From positions 2,604,001-2,668,000 of the forward strand of contig NC_013922.1 of the NCBI RefSeq assembly GCF_000025625.1: a stretch of DNA of 64,000 nucleotides, read 5' to 3'. The notes beneath the pieces are model-generated. The model was not told where the DNA came from. It worked only from the letters and a program-made list of their open reading frames with translations, and ran no database searches. The DNA is from Natrialba magadii ATCC 43099 (GTDB taxonomy: Archaea; Halobacteriota; Halobacteria; Halobacteriales; Natrialbaceae). Positions 1-8,910 of the stretch are shown one piece after another; position 1 is the stretch's first letter, and every line of letters starts with the position of its first letter. The position numbers were made by a program, and so were the translations under genes.

Positions 1-169
1 ATTTCTTGAAAGGGTCTCTGTAACGCCGTTTTCGGTGTTCTCGAAGTCGTCCCAAAAAGCGCCAACAGTACCAGTAAATCGGTACCAGCTGTTTCGCGCT
101 CGGGTGGATTTGTTTTGACATTCCCATAGTGACGACACACTTATTATTTGACACCCTCCATACACACAT

Positions 170-691
170 ATGTCGGTTCCCCGTCGTATGATGGGAGCGG
201 CCCTCCTCGGAGTAGTAGCCGGCTGTCTCTCAATCGGTCCTGGAGCCGAAAACAACACTGGCGACGAACACGAGGCGGCCGACGAATCTGACTCTGAAAC
301 GAACGAGGAAGACGAAAACGACTGTCGAACCACTACGACCGCACGTGTGTACCTTCGAGGTGAGTTCGTTTCCGAATCCGAGCGGCCCGACGACAAGCAC
401 GTGTACGACAGCGACGACGATCGGTTCGACGGCGTTGAACTGTTCGAGGTCCTCTTCGACGCGGCGAGAGACATCCCAGAGGAAGAGCGGTCCGACGGAA
501 CGAGCACAGTGACCACGATCGGCGACGGTGGACTGACAGGAGTAGCGCCAGACGATGACCGTGCAACCGCTGCTGAAGCAGCCTACCATACCGAGCCAGC
601 ACCACCAACGGATGCGCTCTACGTCGAAGACGAAGCGTTCGTACTCAGAGTTCGGCTGCACAAAGAGCAAGACGAAGCCGAACAGTGTTGA
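170..691 (+). CDS. Hypothetical secreted lipoprotein
   Basis: 173 residues. The N-terminus has two arginines, a hydrophobic stretch and a lipobox-like VVAGC, so export and lipid anchoring at Cys19 are likely. After the Cys comes an acidic Asn/Asp/Glu linker of about 30 residues, then a region of roughly 120 residues with no domain I recognise and a second Cys at the C-terminus. An A/T-rich box (TTATTATT, about 140-148) lies roughly 25 bases before the ATG, consistent with a leaderless transcript. It stands alone; the next gene is convergent. The function is unknown. Confidence 0.7.
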   Translation: MSVPRRMMGAALLGVVAGCLSIGPGAENNTGDEHEAADESDSETNEEDENDCRTTTTARVYLRGEFVSESERPDDKHVYDSDDDRFDGVELFEVLFDAARDIPEEERSDGTSTVTTIGDGGLTGVAPDDDRATAAEAAYHTEPAPPTDALYVEDEAFVLRVRLHKEQDEAEQC

Positions 692-982
692 CCACCTCAA
701 GGACTTCTGGGCGGAGATCTAACGCGGTACAGGTATCGCTCAGCCGGTCGCAGTTGCACCAAAACCGTCGTCCAGCGACCGGGTCGTGCTCAATCTGCTA
801 CTCAATTCTACTCACGGGATCGTCGCCGACGAGACACACGTATGGTCGCCGCTGAGTCGGCCGGGACGTGTTCGAAAAGCCGACGGGGACCCGTCGCCCG
901 CGAAACGTCGCCACCGCCCACGCCGTGATGGATAACGCCGTTGATGTCATCGATGACCGCTACCCACAGAGGTTTGTCCCCG

Positions 983-2023
983 CTACCGCTGAAACCGCTG
1001 CGTCCCGAGCAGCGACATCGCGAGCGCGACGACACCACCGATCGCCAAATGCGCCCAGTAGGTCGTCAGCCGGTAGAGGATCGCTCCCGCCGTCGCCACA
1101 TCCGCCGGAACGCCTGCCGTGGCGACGAGCAAACTCGCCAGCACAACCTCGATGCCGCCGCTCCCGCCGGGCAACGGCACGACGCCGCCGAACGACGCCA
1201 GCGGCGCACAGACGAACACCAGCGCCAGCGGCACGTCAACGCCCAGCGCGACCAGCCCGAAATACAGCGGCACCGCGTTGAACACCCAGCTCACGACCGC
1301 GATTCCGAACGCCGCGACGAGCGTCCGCGGCGACGCCTGAATCGCTTCTAGCGTCCCGAAGAAGCCGTCGATCCGACTCGTCAGCGCTCCCTCTAACTGC
1401 GTCAGCCGCGAGAACGGCAGTTTCCCCACCAGGGTTTCCGCGTGGCCGGCCAACTCGAGTGCCACGTGTCTCGCGACCCCGCGGTGGAAGACGATGACGA
1501 CGACGCTCGCTGTGAGGAGTCCGCCGCCACCGAGGACGGCGAGGCTGGCACCGATGGAGTCGAGCGAGCCGTCGCCCGTGAGGACGAAGATGGCTGCGCC
1601 GAGGCCGGCGATGACGAGGCTGCCGATGACGTTGAATCCCTCCGCGGCGGCGACGGCGGCCAGGTTGTCCTCGAACTCGGAGTCGGAGTTGTTCGCGAGC
1701 AGGTAGGCGGTGACGGGGGTACCGGTCGAGCGACCCCAGGGAAGCGCGCTGCGGGCGAAGTAGCCCGAGAGATAGGCGGTCGCGAACGCGGTGCCGCGGG
1801 CTGCGCCTTCGACGGGTGCGAGGAGTCGTTTGACGAGCAGGCCCCGGAGCGCGAGCATGCCGAGACCGGTGAGAAGGGCAGCGGTGAGCGCCGCGGGATG
1901 GGCTTCGCGGACGTTGTCGAGGACGGCATCCCAGCCGACGCCGTAGATGAAGAGCCCAATGACTACGACGGCAACTGTGAGCCCGCCGACCGCCCGCCGC
2001 CAGTGCATACCTTCGCTACGCAC
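983..2023 (-). CDS. Lysylphosphatidylglycerol synthase TM region / UPF0104 family membrane protein
   Basis: 346 residues, almost entirely hydrophobic, with about eight membrane segments. The motif PLPGGSGGIE near residue 285 matches the conserved P-PGG-G--E motif of the flippase-like membrane domain found in the N-terminal half of MprF and in stand-alone archaeal members. No soluble synthase domain follows, so it is the membrane domain only. In archaea such proteins are thought to move or modify lipid-linked molecules, but the substrate cannot be read from the sequence. It lies about 85 bases upstream of the S9 peptidase start side on the same strand order, without overlap. Family assignment is good, function uncertain. 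Confidence 0.8.
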   Translation of the reverse strand: MRSEGMHWRRAVGGLTVAVVVIGLFIYGVGWDAVLDNVREAHPAALTAALLTGLGMLALRGLLVKRLLAPVEGAARGTAFATAYLSGYFARSALPWGRSTGTPVTAYLLANNSDSEFEDNLAAVAAAEGFNVIGSLVIAGLGAAIFVLTGDGSLDSIGASLAVLGGGGLLTASVVVIVFHRGVARHVALELAGHAETLVGKLPFSRLTQLEGALTSRIDGFFGTLEAIQASPRTLVAAFGIAVVSWVFNAVPLYFGLVALGVDVPLALVFVCAPLASFGGVVPLPGGSGGIEVVLASLLVATAGVPADVATAGAILYRLTTYWAHLAIGGVVALAMSLLGTQRFQR

Positions 2024-2109
2024 CTGCAGCGGGTTAACGCCAGTGAATCGGAAGCGCTGGCCGTTTGTTAGTGTAGAGATGTGTTCTCGACTGCGAACGT
2101 CCTGACGCC

Positions 2110-3945
2110 TCAGACGTGCTCGTCGAGGAAATCTGCAATCTCAGAGTACGCTTCGATCCGGTTCTCGAGCTTCGAGAAGCCATGCCCCTCGTCGTCGAAG
2201 AGCAGTTTGCGGACCGGAACGCCCTGCTCCGCCGCCTCCTCGGCGATCTGTTCGGCCTCACCGACCGGCACGCGCGGGTCGTTCTCGCCGTGAAGGACGA
2301 ACAGCGGTGCCTCGATCTGCTCGACGTTGTTGATCGGCGAAATTTCCTCCAGGAACTCCCGGTCCTCTGCGAGCGAGCCGTACTCCGCCTCGCGTAGTTC
2401 GCGACGCCAGTCGCCGGTGTTCTCGAGGAAAGTGACGAAGTTGGCGATGCCGACGATGTCGATGCCGGCTGCCCAGAGGTCGGGATACTCGGTCAGCGAG
2501 GCGAGCACCATGAAGCCGCCGTAGGAGCCGCCCTTCGCGACGATGCGGTCAGGATCGACGGCCGGGTGATTCTGCAACCACTCCACGCAGGCTTTGATGT
2601 CCGTGACGGAGTCCATCCGCTTTTCGACGTCATCGAGTGCGGCGTAGTCAGCTCCGTAGCCCGCCGAGCCGCGAACGTTCGGCTCGAAGTAGCCGTAGCC
2701 CCGGTCGAGGAAGTACTGCTTGACGCTGGAGAAAGATGGCCGGCGCTGGCTCTCGGGACCACCGTGGATGTCGACGATCACTGGCGCGCCGTCGTCGCTG
2801 CCAGCCCCGGCTTCGTTCTCCCCGTCCGGAAGCGTGAGAAAGCCCGGCACCTCCAGCCCGTCGAAGCTCTCGATGTGGACGAGTTCTGACTCGTCGAACG
2901 TCTCCCGCGGAATCCCCGCCGTCGGCGCGCTCGTCCAGCGCTCGGCCTCGCCGGTCTCGATATCGACGACGAAGACGTTCGTGTTGACCGTATCGCCGGT
3001 GGTCGACAGCGCGAATCGTTCGGCGTCAGGATCGAAGCTTACGCCGCCGGAAACGCCTCCCGGCAGGTCGGGTTCAGGGAACTCCTCGAATTCTGTGGGG
3101 GCGTCCGTATCGAACTCGCCGACGGTCAACTCCGTATAGCCCTCTACGTTCTGCGAGTAGACGAACCGCCCCGTCTCATCGTCCAGCGCAATGCCGTCGA
3201 CGTTCCACTCGTCAGCGACGACGGACTCGAGTGCCCCCGACTCGAGATCGAGGTAGGCCAGATAGAGGGTATCGGTGTCGCCGTGGTCGGTCACAAGGTA
3301 GATACCCTCGCCATCCGGTGCCCAGCTCGCGCTCTGATAGCGGACGTCGCCCTCGTGTGGAGTAAGGTGCTCGAGTGTTGGCTTCTCGGCTTCGAGGTCG
3401 AGTACGTACAGATCCTGGTCGAAGTTGGAGTAGGCCTGGGAAACGAGCAGGCGGGAGTCGTCGGGGCTCCAGCCGGACAGGGAGAGCCAGCCGTCGCCCT
3501 CGTAGACGAGTGCTGCCTCGTCGCCCGTTTCGTCCCGGTCCTGCACGTAGACGTCGAAGACGGCCTCGTCGCGGCGATTCGAGGTGAACGCGAACTGGTC
3601 GCCGTCGTGGCTCCAGCCGCCCCAGCGGTGTTTGGCGTCGGGCATCGCTGTCACGTTCTCGATTGTACCGGTTTCTGCGTCGAGTCGGAACAGTTGGGCG
3701 CGCTCGTTGCCACCCTCGTCCATGCCGAAGATTAGTTCCGGACGCTCTGGCGACCAGGAGGCAAACGTCACTCGTTCGTCGGCGAACGTTCGCTGCTCGG
3801 GCCACTCGCGAGGTCCGGTAAGCGTCCAGACCTGCGGCGTTCCCGTTGTATCCATTAGGAACGAGAGTTCGTCGCCGTCCGGACCAAACGAAGCCCCGTA
3901 GGCGCTGCGAATGTTGAGATAGCGTTCGATTTCGTACGCTGCCAT
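2110..3945 (-). CDS. S9 family (prolyl oligopeptidase-like) serine peptidase
   Basis: 611 residues in two parts. About residues 1-340 are WD/TolB-like beta-propeller repeats (WSPDD, WSHDGDQ, WAPDGEG) that gate access, followed by a C-terminal alpha/beta-hydrolase. The triad is visible: Ser474 in GGSYGG, Asp556 in HGENDPRVP and His588 in DEGHG. No signal peptide is seen, so it probably acts in the cytoplasm on short peptides, as acylaminoacyl or dipeptidyl peptidases do. The start chosen is the first in-frame ATG. Upstream (3946-4152) is a 207-base divergent spacer shared with the acidic membrane protein. Exact peptide specificity is not determinable. Confidence 0.9.
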   Translation of the reverse strand: MAAYEIERYLNIRSAYGASFGPDGDELSFLMDTTGTPQVWTLTGPREWPEQRTFADERVTFASWSPERPELIFGMDEGGNERAQLFRLDAETGTIENVTAMPDAKHRWGGWSHDGDQFAFTSNRRDEAVFDVYVQDRDETGDEAALVYEGDGWLSLSGWSPDDSRLLVSQAYSNFDQDLYVLDLEAEKPTLEHLTPHEGDVRYQSASWAPDGEGIYLVTDHGDTDTLYLAYLDLESGALESVVADEWNVDGIALDDETGRFVYSQNVEGYTELTVGEFDTDAPTEFEEFPEPDLPGGVSGGVSFDPDAERFALSTTGDTVNTNVFVVDIETGEAERWTSAPTAGIPRETFDESELVHIESFDGLEVPGFLTLPDGENEAGAGSDDGAPVIVDIHGGPESQRRPSFSSVKQYFLDRGYGYFEPNVRGSAGYGADYAALDDVEKRMDSVTDIKACVEWLQNHPAVDPDRIVAKGGSYGGFMVLASLTEYPDLWAAGIDIVGIANFVTFLENTGDWRRELREAEYGSLAEDREFLEEISPINNVEQIEAPLFVLHGENDPRVPVGEAEQIAEEAAEQGVPVRKLLFDDEGHGFSKLENRIEAYSEIADFLDEHV

Positions 3946-4152
3946 ACCAGACGCTGTGGCGTGGGACCCGGTAGTCGTTTGGGTTGCGGCGAGGCCCCCT
4001 CACAGTAGTCACGGACTAGCACTGCCTGGTACGTCGCCAATAGTCGCCACAGCCTCTCCCCACGTCATCGAGTGGGAACGCGACTTGATTCTGACTGCGG
4101 TGACGTGAATTGCTGTGCTTAACAAAGGCCGCTCGTCGTCCCTGTTCAGTCG

Positions 4153-4719
4153 ATGACAGCCGACGGCACGGATGGGACGGACACGAGGACGTCATCCATC
4201 ACCGGTCCACCGAACAGGCACACCACCGCAGGCACTGAACCGAGCAGCAGCGTCGGGGCGGTCGTCGTCACCATTCTAATCGTCCTCGTCGCCTTCGGCA
4301 TCACCGTCGCCGTCGTCGGACCGGACCTGCTGGGCAGCGACACCGACGCCACCACCACTGACGGCGACGTACTCGACTCCCTCGACACGACTGAAGGTGC
4401 TGGCGTGGGAGATTCGAACGAATCAGAGGCAGAGTCTGAGTCAGAACCAGAGTCAGAGTCCGAGCCAGAGTCTGAGTCAGAGTCCGACCCTGACCCAGAC
4501 GCAGGCGGTGACGATGGAGATGACGACCATGAGCAGGACGACGGCGACGCTGCCGATGCAGGCAGCAGTGACGAAACGACCAACGAGTCTGGGGCGGCCG
4601 ACGATAACTTGCCGGATGACGACAGCAATGAGACCGGTGGAGAGAGCGTCTTCGACGACTTCGACTCGCTCTTCGACGACATGTTCGACGACGATGACGC
4701 GAACGAAACAGACGGGTAG
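4153..4719 (+). CDS. Acidic single-pass membrane protein with Ser-Glu repeats
   Basis: 188 residues. About 35 polar residues precede one strong hydrophobic segment (VGAVVVTILIVLVAFGITVAVVG). The rest is disordered and acidic: a run of SE/PESE repeats at residues ~95-115 encoded by near-tandem GAGTC/GAACC DNA (about 4420-4490), then Asp/Gly/Asn-rich sequence. There is no Lys or Arg after residue ~25. The segment plus short N-terminus resembles archaeal pilin-like N-termini only superficially; I see no processing motif. A TTAACA box about 35 bases upstream suggests a short or absent leader. The next gene downstream is also a low-complexity surface-type protein. Function unknown. Confidence 0.6.
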   Translation: MTADGTDGTDTRTSSITGPPNRHTTAGTEPSSSVGAVVVTILIVLVAFGITVAVVGPDLLGSDTDATTTDGDVLDSLDTTEGAGVGDSNESEAESESEPESESEPESESESDPDPDAGGDDGDDDHEQDDGDAADAGSSDETTNESGAADDNLPDDDSNETGGESVFDDFDSLFDDMFDDDDANETDG

Positions 4720-5076
4720 CGAGTAACGACTGACTGAACACGACTAACGAGTAACGACTGACTGACGCCCACTCTCCCGCCTGAGAACGATTCATCACAC
4801 CTCCAACGCGCACTGTTCAATACCAGTTTCAGGCGGGTAATATCTGATATCGACAGAGATGCCGAGTGTCGCTGGTTTTGCAGTCATTCTTTTGTCCACG
4901 TGGCCACAGACCAGCCCGGGGTTTCGTTCCCGTCTTCGGTGCTGAAACGGTTCAACCGTCGCGGAGAAACGGTTCCATCGATCGAAATACCGATTTTCTC
5001 GATACTTTAGTTCCTGGGTTCAGGGGCCGAATATAGTGTGCAGACAGCCCCGTTCTCCTGATAGGCCATTACGATC
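4720..5076. other. Intergenic region, 357 bases, with a short direct repeat
   Basis: No gene is seen. Just after the stop codon there is a direct repeat of GAGTAACGACTGACTGA (near 4719-4735 and 4749-4765). A CCGAATATAG box around 5028-5037 could serve as the promoter of the following repeat protein. Confidence 0.5.
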
Positions 5077-6783
5077 GTGTCTGGTGACCATAACAAAGAC
5101 CACCTCTCTCAAGTGCTATCGTCGAGGGCCGCGTTGATGAGAGACATACTCGCACAGAAACCAGACGGACGCATAGGGCAGACAGACACACGAAAACGAC
5201 TGCTGGCGGGCTTCCTCACGATCGTCGTGGTAGTCGGGCTTACCATTGCGAGCGTCGGCGGGGCAGCAGCGATAGGGGCACAGGACGACGAGCCAGTGGA
5301 TTCTGAGCTCGGCGACGAACTCCTCGTCACAACGGACTGCGAGGACGAACCACACATCACGGTCGAGAATCCGACGGATAGCGATACCGAGCTGACGATG
5401 GACTGGACCTCCGAGTACGACCAGTTCCAGGTCCAGACACAGGGGCAGCTCCTGATGAATCTCCAGACTGAGAGTATCGCTACCGACGACGGTCAGGAGA
5501 CCACCCACTCACTGACCGTGACGGTGCCGGCGAACGACAACGTCACGTTCGTCGGTCTTCCTGACAGCACCTACGAATTCTCCGCGACCGCAGACGGCGA
5601 CGACGTCGGATTCGATGAGGACGAAGTGGTACTCGAGTGTGAGAGTGAGGTGGACACAGCGGAGCTGTCACTCGATGAGCTCATGGATCGGTACGGACCG
5701 AACGTTGTGCTCGTGTCGTTCGTGATGGATGATGTGGATGAGGAACCGGTTGATGATGCACCAGTGGATGAGCCGGAGAAAGACGATGATGCACTGGTTG
5801 ACGAGCCTGAAAAGGACGAGAAGGATGAGAAGGATGAGAAGGAGGATGATGCGCCAGAGAAGGACGAGAAAGAAGAGCCGGTGAAAGATGACGACGAGGC
5901 ACCGGTGGATGAACCGGAGAAGGAGGACGAGAAAGAAGAGCTAGTTGATGAGCCTGAAAAGGACGAGAAAGATGACGAGAAGCCAGTAACAGACGACGAG
6001 AAACAGGTTGACGAACCGGAGAAAGAAGGGCTAGTTGATGAGCCTGAAAAAGACGAGAAAGATGACGAGAAGCCAGTAACAGACGACGAGAAACAGGTTG
6101 ACGAACCGGAGAAAGAAGAGCCGGTTGATGAAAAGGACGAAGTCGAGGAGCGGGTGATTGACGAACCAGAGAAGGAAGAGAAAGACGACAAAGAAGAGGC
6201 TGAAGCCCTCGACGTTGAGGAGGACGAGAAGGACGACAAGGAGGAGAAAGACAAGGACAAGAAAGCCGACAAGAAGGACGACGATGAGAAAGATGAGAAA
6301 GATGTAGCGGCGCTGGAGGAGCCGGACGACGATAAGAAGGACGACAAGTACGAGAAAGACGACGATAAGAAGGACGACAAGTACGAGAAAGACGACGATA
6401 AGAAGGACGACAAGTACGAGAAAGACGACGATAAGAAGGACGACAAGTACGAGAAAGACGACGATAAGAAGGACGCTGAACCTCTCGACGTTGAGGACGA
6501 AGACGAGAAGGACGAGAAAGACGACGACAAGAAGGAGAAGAAAGCGGATGAAAAGAAACACGATGACAAGAAGGACGACGATAAGAAGGACAAGAAAGAC
6601 AAAAAAGACGACAAGAAGGACGAACCTGACGCAGAAGCGCTAGAGGAGCCGGAGGAGAAGGACAAGAAGTACGAGAAAGACGATAAAAAGAAGGCTGACG
6701 CGGGACACCAGGCCAGCGGCCCATCGTCGATGGTTGAGCAGTTCTCGGACGAAATTGAACTCGCGAACGAACTGTTCGACTGA
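5077..6783 (+). CDS. Secreted Lys/Asp/Glu-rich (KEKE-type) repeat protein
   Basis: 568 residues from GTG; an ATG at 5137 is an alternative start giving 548. A hydrophobic signal or anchor follows KR at about residues 44-68 and ends in AAAIGAQ. Residues ~70-225 look like a small beta-sandwich domain with two Cys residues that could pair. The remaining ~340 residues are a low-complexity tail of Lys, Asp, Glu, Pro and Val. It contains an exact-length 30-residue duplication (DNA 5941-6120) and four DDDKKDDKYEK units (6325-6456). Lysine is very abundant there, which is odd for a haloarchaeon. The final ~25 residues (VEQFSDEIELANELFD end) are non-repetitive. No sorting motif is seen. Function unknown; an extended surface or matrix protein is my guess. 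Confidence 0.65.
   Translation: MSGDHNKDHLSQVLSSRAALMRDILAQKPDGRIGQTDTRKRLLAGFLTIVVVVGLTIASVGGAAAIGAQDDEPVDSELGDELLVTTDCEDEPHITVENPTDSDTELTMDWTSEYDQFQVQTQGQLLMNLQTESIATDDGQETTHSLTVTVPANDNVTFVGLPDSTYEFSATADGDDVGFDEDEVVLECESEVDTAELSLDELMDRYGPNVVLVSFVMDDVDEEPVDDAPVDEPEKDDDALVDEPEKDEKDEKDEKEDDAPEKDEKEEPVKDDDEAPVDEPEKEDEKEELVDEPEKDEKDDEKPVTDDEKQVDEPEKEGLVDEPEKDEKDDEKPVTDDEKQVDEPEKEEPVDEKDEVEERVIDEPEKEEKDDKEEAEALDVEEDEKDDKEEKDKDKKADKKDDDEKDEKDVAALEEPDDDKKDDKYEKDDDKKDDKYEKDDDKKDDKYEKDDDKKDDKYEKDDDKKDAEPLDVEDEDEKDEKDDDKKEKKADEKKHDDKKDDDKKDKKDKKDDKKDEPDAEALEEPEEKDKKYEKDDKKKADAGHQASGPSSMVEQFSDEIELANELFD
5941..6120 (+). repeat. 90-bp tandem duplication inside the KEKE protein gene
   Basis: Two consecutive 90-base units begin with CTAGTTGATGAGCCTGAAAA at 5941 and 6031. 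They encode two nearly identical 30-residue blocks that differ at the last residue and a synonymous position. The reading frame is kept. Confidence 0.85.
6325..6474 (+). repeat. 33-bp tandem repeat, four units plus a partial
   Basis: Units start at 6325, 6358, 6391 and 6424, with a truncated fifth at 6457. Each encodes DDDKKDDKYEK. The unit length is a multiple of three, so copy-number change keeps the frame. Confidence 0.9.
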
Positions 6784-6962
6784 CGCAGTGACGGACGACT
6801 GACGTCGTGGTTTCCAACCGGTGGACGCCCGTTCACCGGTCGCTATGCAGTTCTTTTGTAGCAGAAATCGATAGCTGGTGGCAGCTCTGCTGTTGCTGGA
6901 TCGGCTAGCGTCACCGCGCGAAAGAAGTGACTTTTTATCCTGTCCCTGCGTGGCGATGCCAT

Positions 6963-8024
6963 ATGCGAGTCGCGTTCGTCTCCGCTGAAACGGTTTTTCA
7001 CCGCGACACTGAGACGAACCGACGACTGCAGACCGTTGTCGAACTGCTTGATGAGGCCGGTCACGACGTCCACGTCTACTGTACGCAGTTTTGGGACGGC
7101 GAGCACGCAACGTTCGAACGCGAGGGACTCACGTACCACGGCGTTTCCGTCGAACTCGAGGCCACCGCCTCGTTTCTCGTTCGACTGCCGTTCGTCCTCG
7201 CCCGTGCGCGTCCCGATATCGTCCACGTCAGCGCACAGCGACCCGGACAGGTCATCGCGGCCAGTCTCGGTGCGACGCTGTCCAGAGCACCAATCGTCGC
7301 CGAGTGGTACGGCATGGACGGCATCCCAACGGACCGCTGGCACAAACTCGCCGCCCGATCCGTCGACCGAAGCCTCGTCCCCTCCGAACTCGTCGCAACC
7401 TGGGTTCGAGAACTCGGCGTGAGCGAACAGGCGGTCGACCCGATCGCCAATCCGATCGATGTCGAACGGATCCGCGACGTCGAACCTGGCGACCGGGCCG
7501 ACGTCATCTACGCCCGCCGCCTCGACGACGGAGCAAACCTCGAGAGCCTCCTGCTCGCGCTCGCCGAACACCGCGACCGCGACTGGCGGGCAACCGTCAT
7601 CGGCGACGGCCCCGAGCGCGAGGCGTACGAACGGCTCGCGAGCGACCTCCGGATCGAAGACCGAGTCACGTTCGCCGGCGACCTCTCACTCGGGGAGCGA
7701 ATCGCCGCCTACCGAGGCGCCCACGTCTTCGCCCAGACCGCAGAACACTGTGTCTTCCCGACGGAAATGCTCTGGGCGCTCGCCGCCGGCTGTGTCGGCG
7801 TCGTCGAGTACCACGCCAACTCGAGTGCCCACGAACTCGTCGAGGGCTGGGATCGGGGCTTCCGGACGACGAGCGAGGACGAACTCAGCGATGCGATTAT
7901 CGAGGCGGGGGGACTCGAGTACCAGGATGTCGACGACGAGTTCGACGAGTACGATCTGGCAGAGGTTCGGGATCGGTATCTGACGACGTATCGGGCGTTG
8001 CAGGATTCGTCGGGGCTGTTGTAG
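6963..8024 (+). CDS. Glycosyltransferase family 4 (GT-B fold)
   Basis: 353 residues. I chose ATG 6963 because MRVAFVSAETVFHRDTETNR is a typical GT4 N-terminus and a TTTTTATCC box lies about 33 bases upstream. The N-terminal half is the acceptor domain (residues ~1-165). The C-terminal half is the nucleotide-sugar domain with VIGDGPER, the VTFAGDL strand and a GCVGVVEY segment where the E of the usual EX7E motif sits. It would transfer an activated sugar to a lipid or protein acceptor at the inner membrane face. It is a single gene with no glycan cluster around it, so the substrate is unknown. Confidence 0.85.
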   Translation: MRVAFVSAETVFHRDTETNRRLQTVVELLDEAGHDVHVYCTQFWDGEHATFEREGLTYHGVSVELEATASFLVRLPFVLARARPDIVHVSAQRPGQVIAASLGATLSRAPIVAEWYGMDGIPTDRWHKLAARSVDRSLVPSELVATWVRELGVSEQAVDPIANPIDVERIRDVEPGDRADVIYARRLDDGANLESLLLALAEHRDRDWRATVIGDGPEREAYERLASDLRIEDRVTFAGDLSLGERIAAYRGAHVFAQTAEHCVFPTEMLWALAAGCVGVVEYHANSSAHELVEGWDRGFRTTSEDELSDAIIEAGGLEYQDVDDEFDEYDLAEVRDRYLTTYRALQDSSGLL

Positions 8025-8101
8025 CGAGGTGGGGCACGTCCTCGACAGGAGCAGTCCAGTACGAAGTGGGCGGTGAGTGAACAGACACCCAGGCAAACAG
8101 G

Positions 8102-8109
8102 TATTTAAT
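8102..8109 (+). promoter_or_regulatory. Likely TATA box of the HIT gene
   Basis: TATTTAAT lies 22-29 bases before the ATG at 8131. With archaeal TATA-to-start spacing near 25, this predicts a leaderless transcript and supports the chosen start. Confidence 0.5.
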
Positions 8110-8130
8110 TGTTTACTGAGTGGCCTCGGT

Positions 8131-8655
8131 ATGGACGATGCTGGGAGTGCGGACGGAAACGAGGGCAGCCAGGCAGACACCGATGCGATCACCGGCACCG
8201 AGACGACAGCTGATTCTGCCACCGACACCGACACGACCACCAACTCACACCCGAACTGTGACTTCTGCCAGATAAGCGCAGGTGCTGAACCTGCAGCGCT
8301 GCTCTACGAAGACGACCGAACGATCGCATTTCTTGACCGGCGACCCGCAGTCCGCGGACACACAGTAATCGCACCGCGTACGCACGACGAGGAACTGCTG
8401 CTCATGGACGAGGCCGACACCGCCGCCGTCTTCGACACGGTCCAAACTGTCGCGACGGCACTCGAGTCCACCCTGGAGCCGGACGGCTTCAGCGTCTTCC
8501 ACACGAGCGGGCCGCTAGTTGGGACGGTCGATCACGCGCACGTCCACCTGGTGCCGCGGTTCGAGGACGATAACGTAGGCCTCTCGCTGGCTCGACGGGA
8601 ACTCGAGTCGGCCGACGCAGCGGCGATTGTCTCAGCGGTCCGCGACAAACTGTAA
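8131..8655 (+). CDS. HIT family nucleotide-binding hydrolase
   Basis: 174 residues. The histidine triad is present as HAHVHLVPR near residues 133-141, and a CDFC pair starts the conserved domain at about residue 39. HIT proteins hydrolyse or transfer nucleotides from substrates such as AMP-lysine or dinucleoside polyphosphates. The first ~35 residues are an Asp/Thr-rich tail not needed by the family. ATG 8131 was preferred over the upstream ATG at 8077 because a TATA box sits just before it. It is a monocistronic gene; the specific substrate is unknown. Confidence 0.88.
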   Translation: MDDAGSADGNEGSQADTDAITGTETTADSATDTDTTTNSHPNCDFCQISAGAEPAALLYEDDRTIAFLDRRPAVRGHTVIAPRTHDEELLLMDEADTAAVFDTVQTVATALESTLEPDGFSVFHTSGPLVGTVDHAHVHLVPRFEDDNVGLSLARRELESADAAAIVSAVRDKL

Positions 8656-8670
8656 TCGGCTGCGCAGTGT

Positions 8671-8736
8671 GGCTCTGTTGAAACACTTAGTCTTTGATAG
8701 GTTTTAGTAGCCGTGTTGAATACACAGCGCGTCTCT
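8671..8736 (+). mobile_element. Left element-end-like segment (inverted with 9752-9817)
   Basis: It begins GGCTCTGTTGAAA and, 44 bases in, has GTTGAATACACAGCGCGT. The reverse complement of 9752-9817 begins GGTTCTGTTGAAA and has GCTGAATACAGAGCGTGT 39 bases in. The two therefore share a terminal 13-mer (12 of 13) and an internal block (about 14 of 16) in inverted orientation. No transposase is present. I infer ends of a decayed or non-autonomous transposon. Confidence 0.45.
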
Positions 8737-8850
8737 TCCACGGGGGTTCGGTCTATTTGTGGTTTCTGTGATCGGTCAAGAGGGCGAGTAGTGCGAAACC
8801 GTTCTGCAGACCCAGTATATCAGTGGCCTCGACAGTCGAACACTGACGAT

Positions 8851-8910
8851 GTACTGGTACTGGTACTGGTACTGGTACTGGTACTGGTACTGGGACTGGT
8901 ACTGGTACTA
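8851..8910 (+). repeat. (GTACTG)n hexamer microsatellite
   Basis: About ten tandem GTACTG units with one substitution (GGACTG at 8893). The run ends at the stop codon of the convergent methyltransferase gene (CTA at 8908-8910). Confidence 0.9.

Noticed and set aside
5571-6836. Ser-rich 421-codon frame opposite the KEKE protein
   Set aside because: Pure antisense of GAN/AAG codons giving Ser/Phe/Leu strings; the plus strand has the signal and the folded domain.
8851-8910. CRISPR-like array
   Set aside because: Hexamer units with no spacers; a simple microsatellite.
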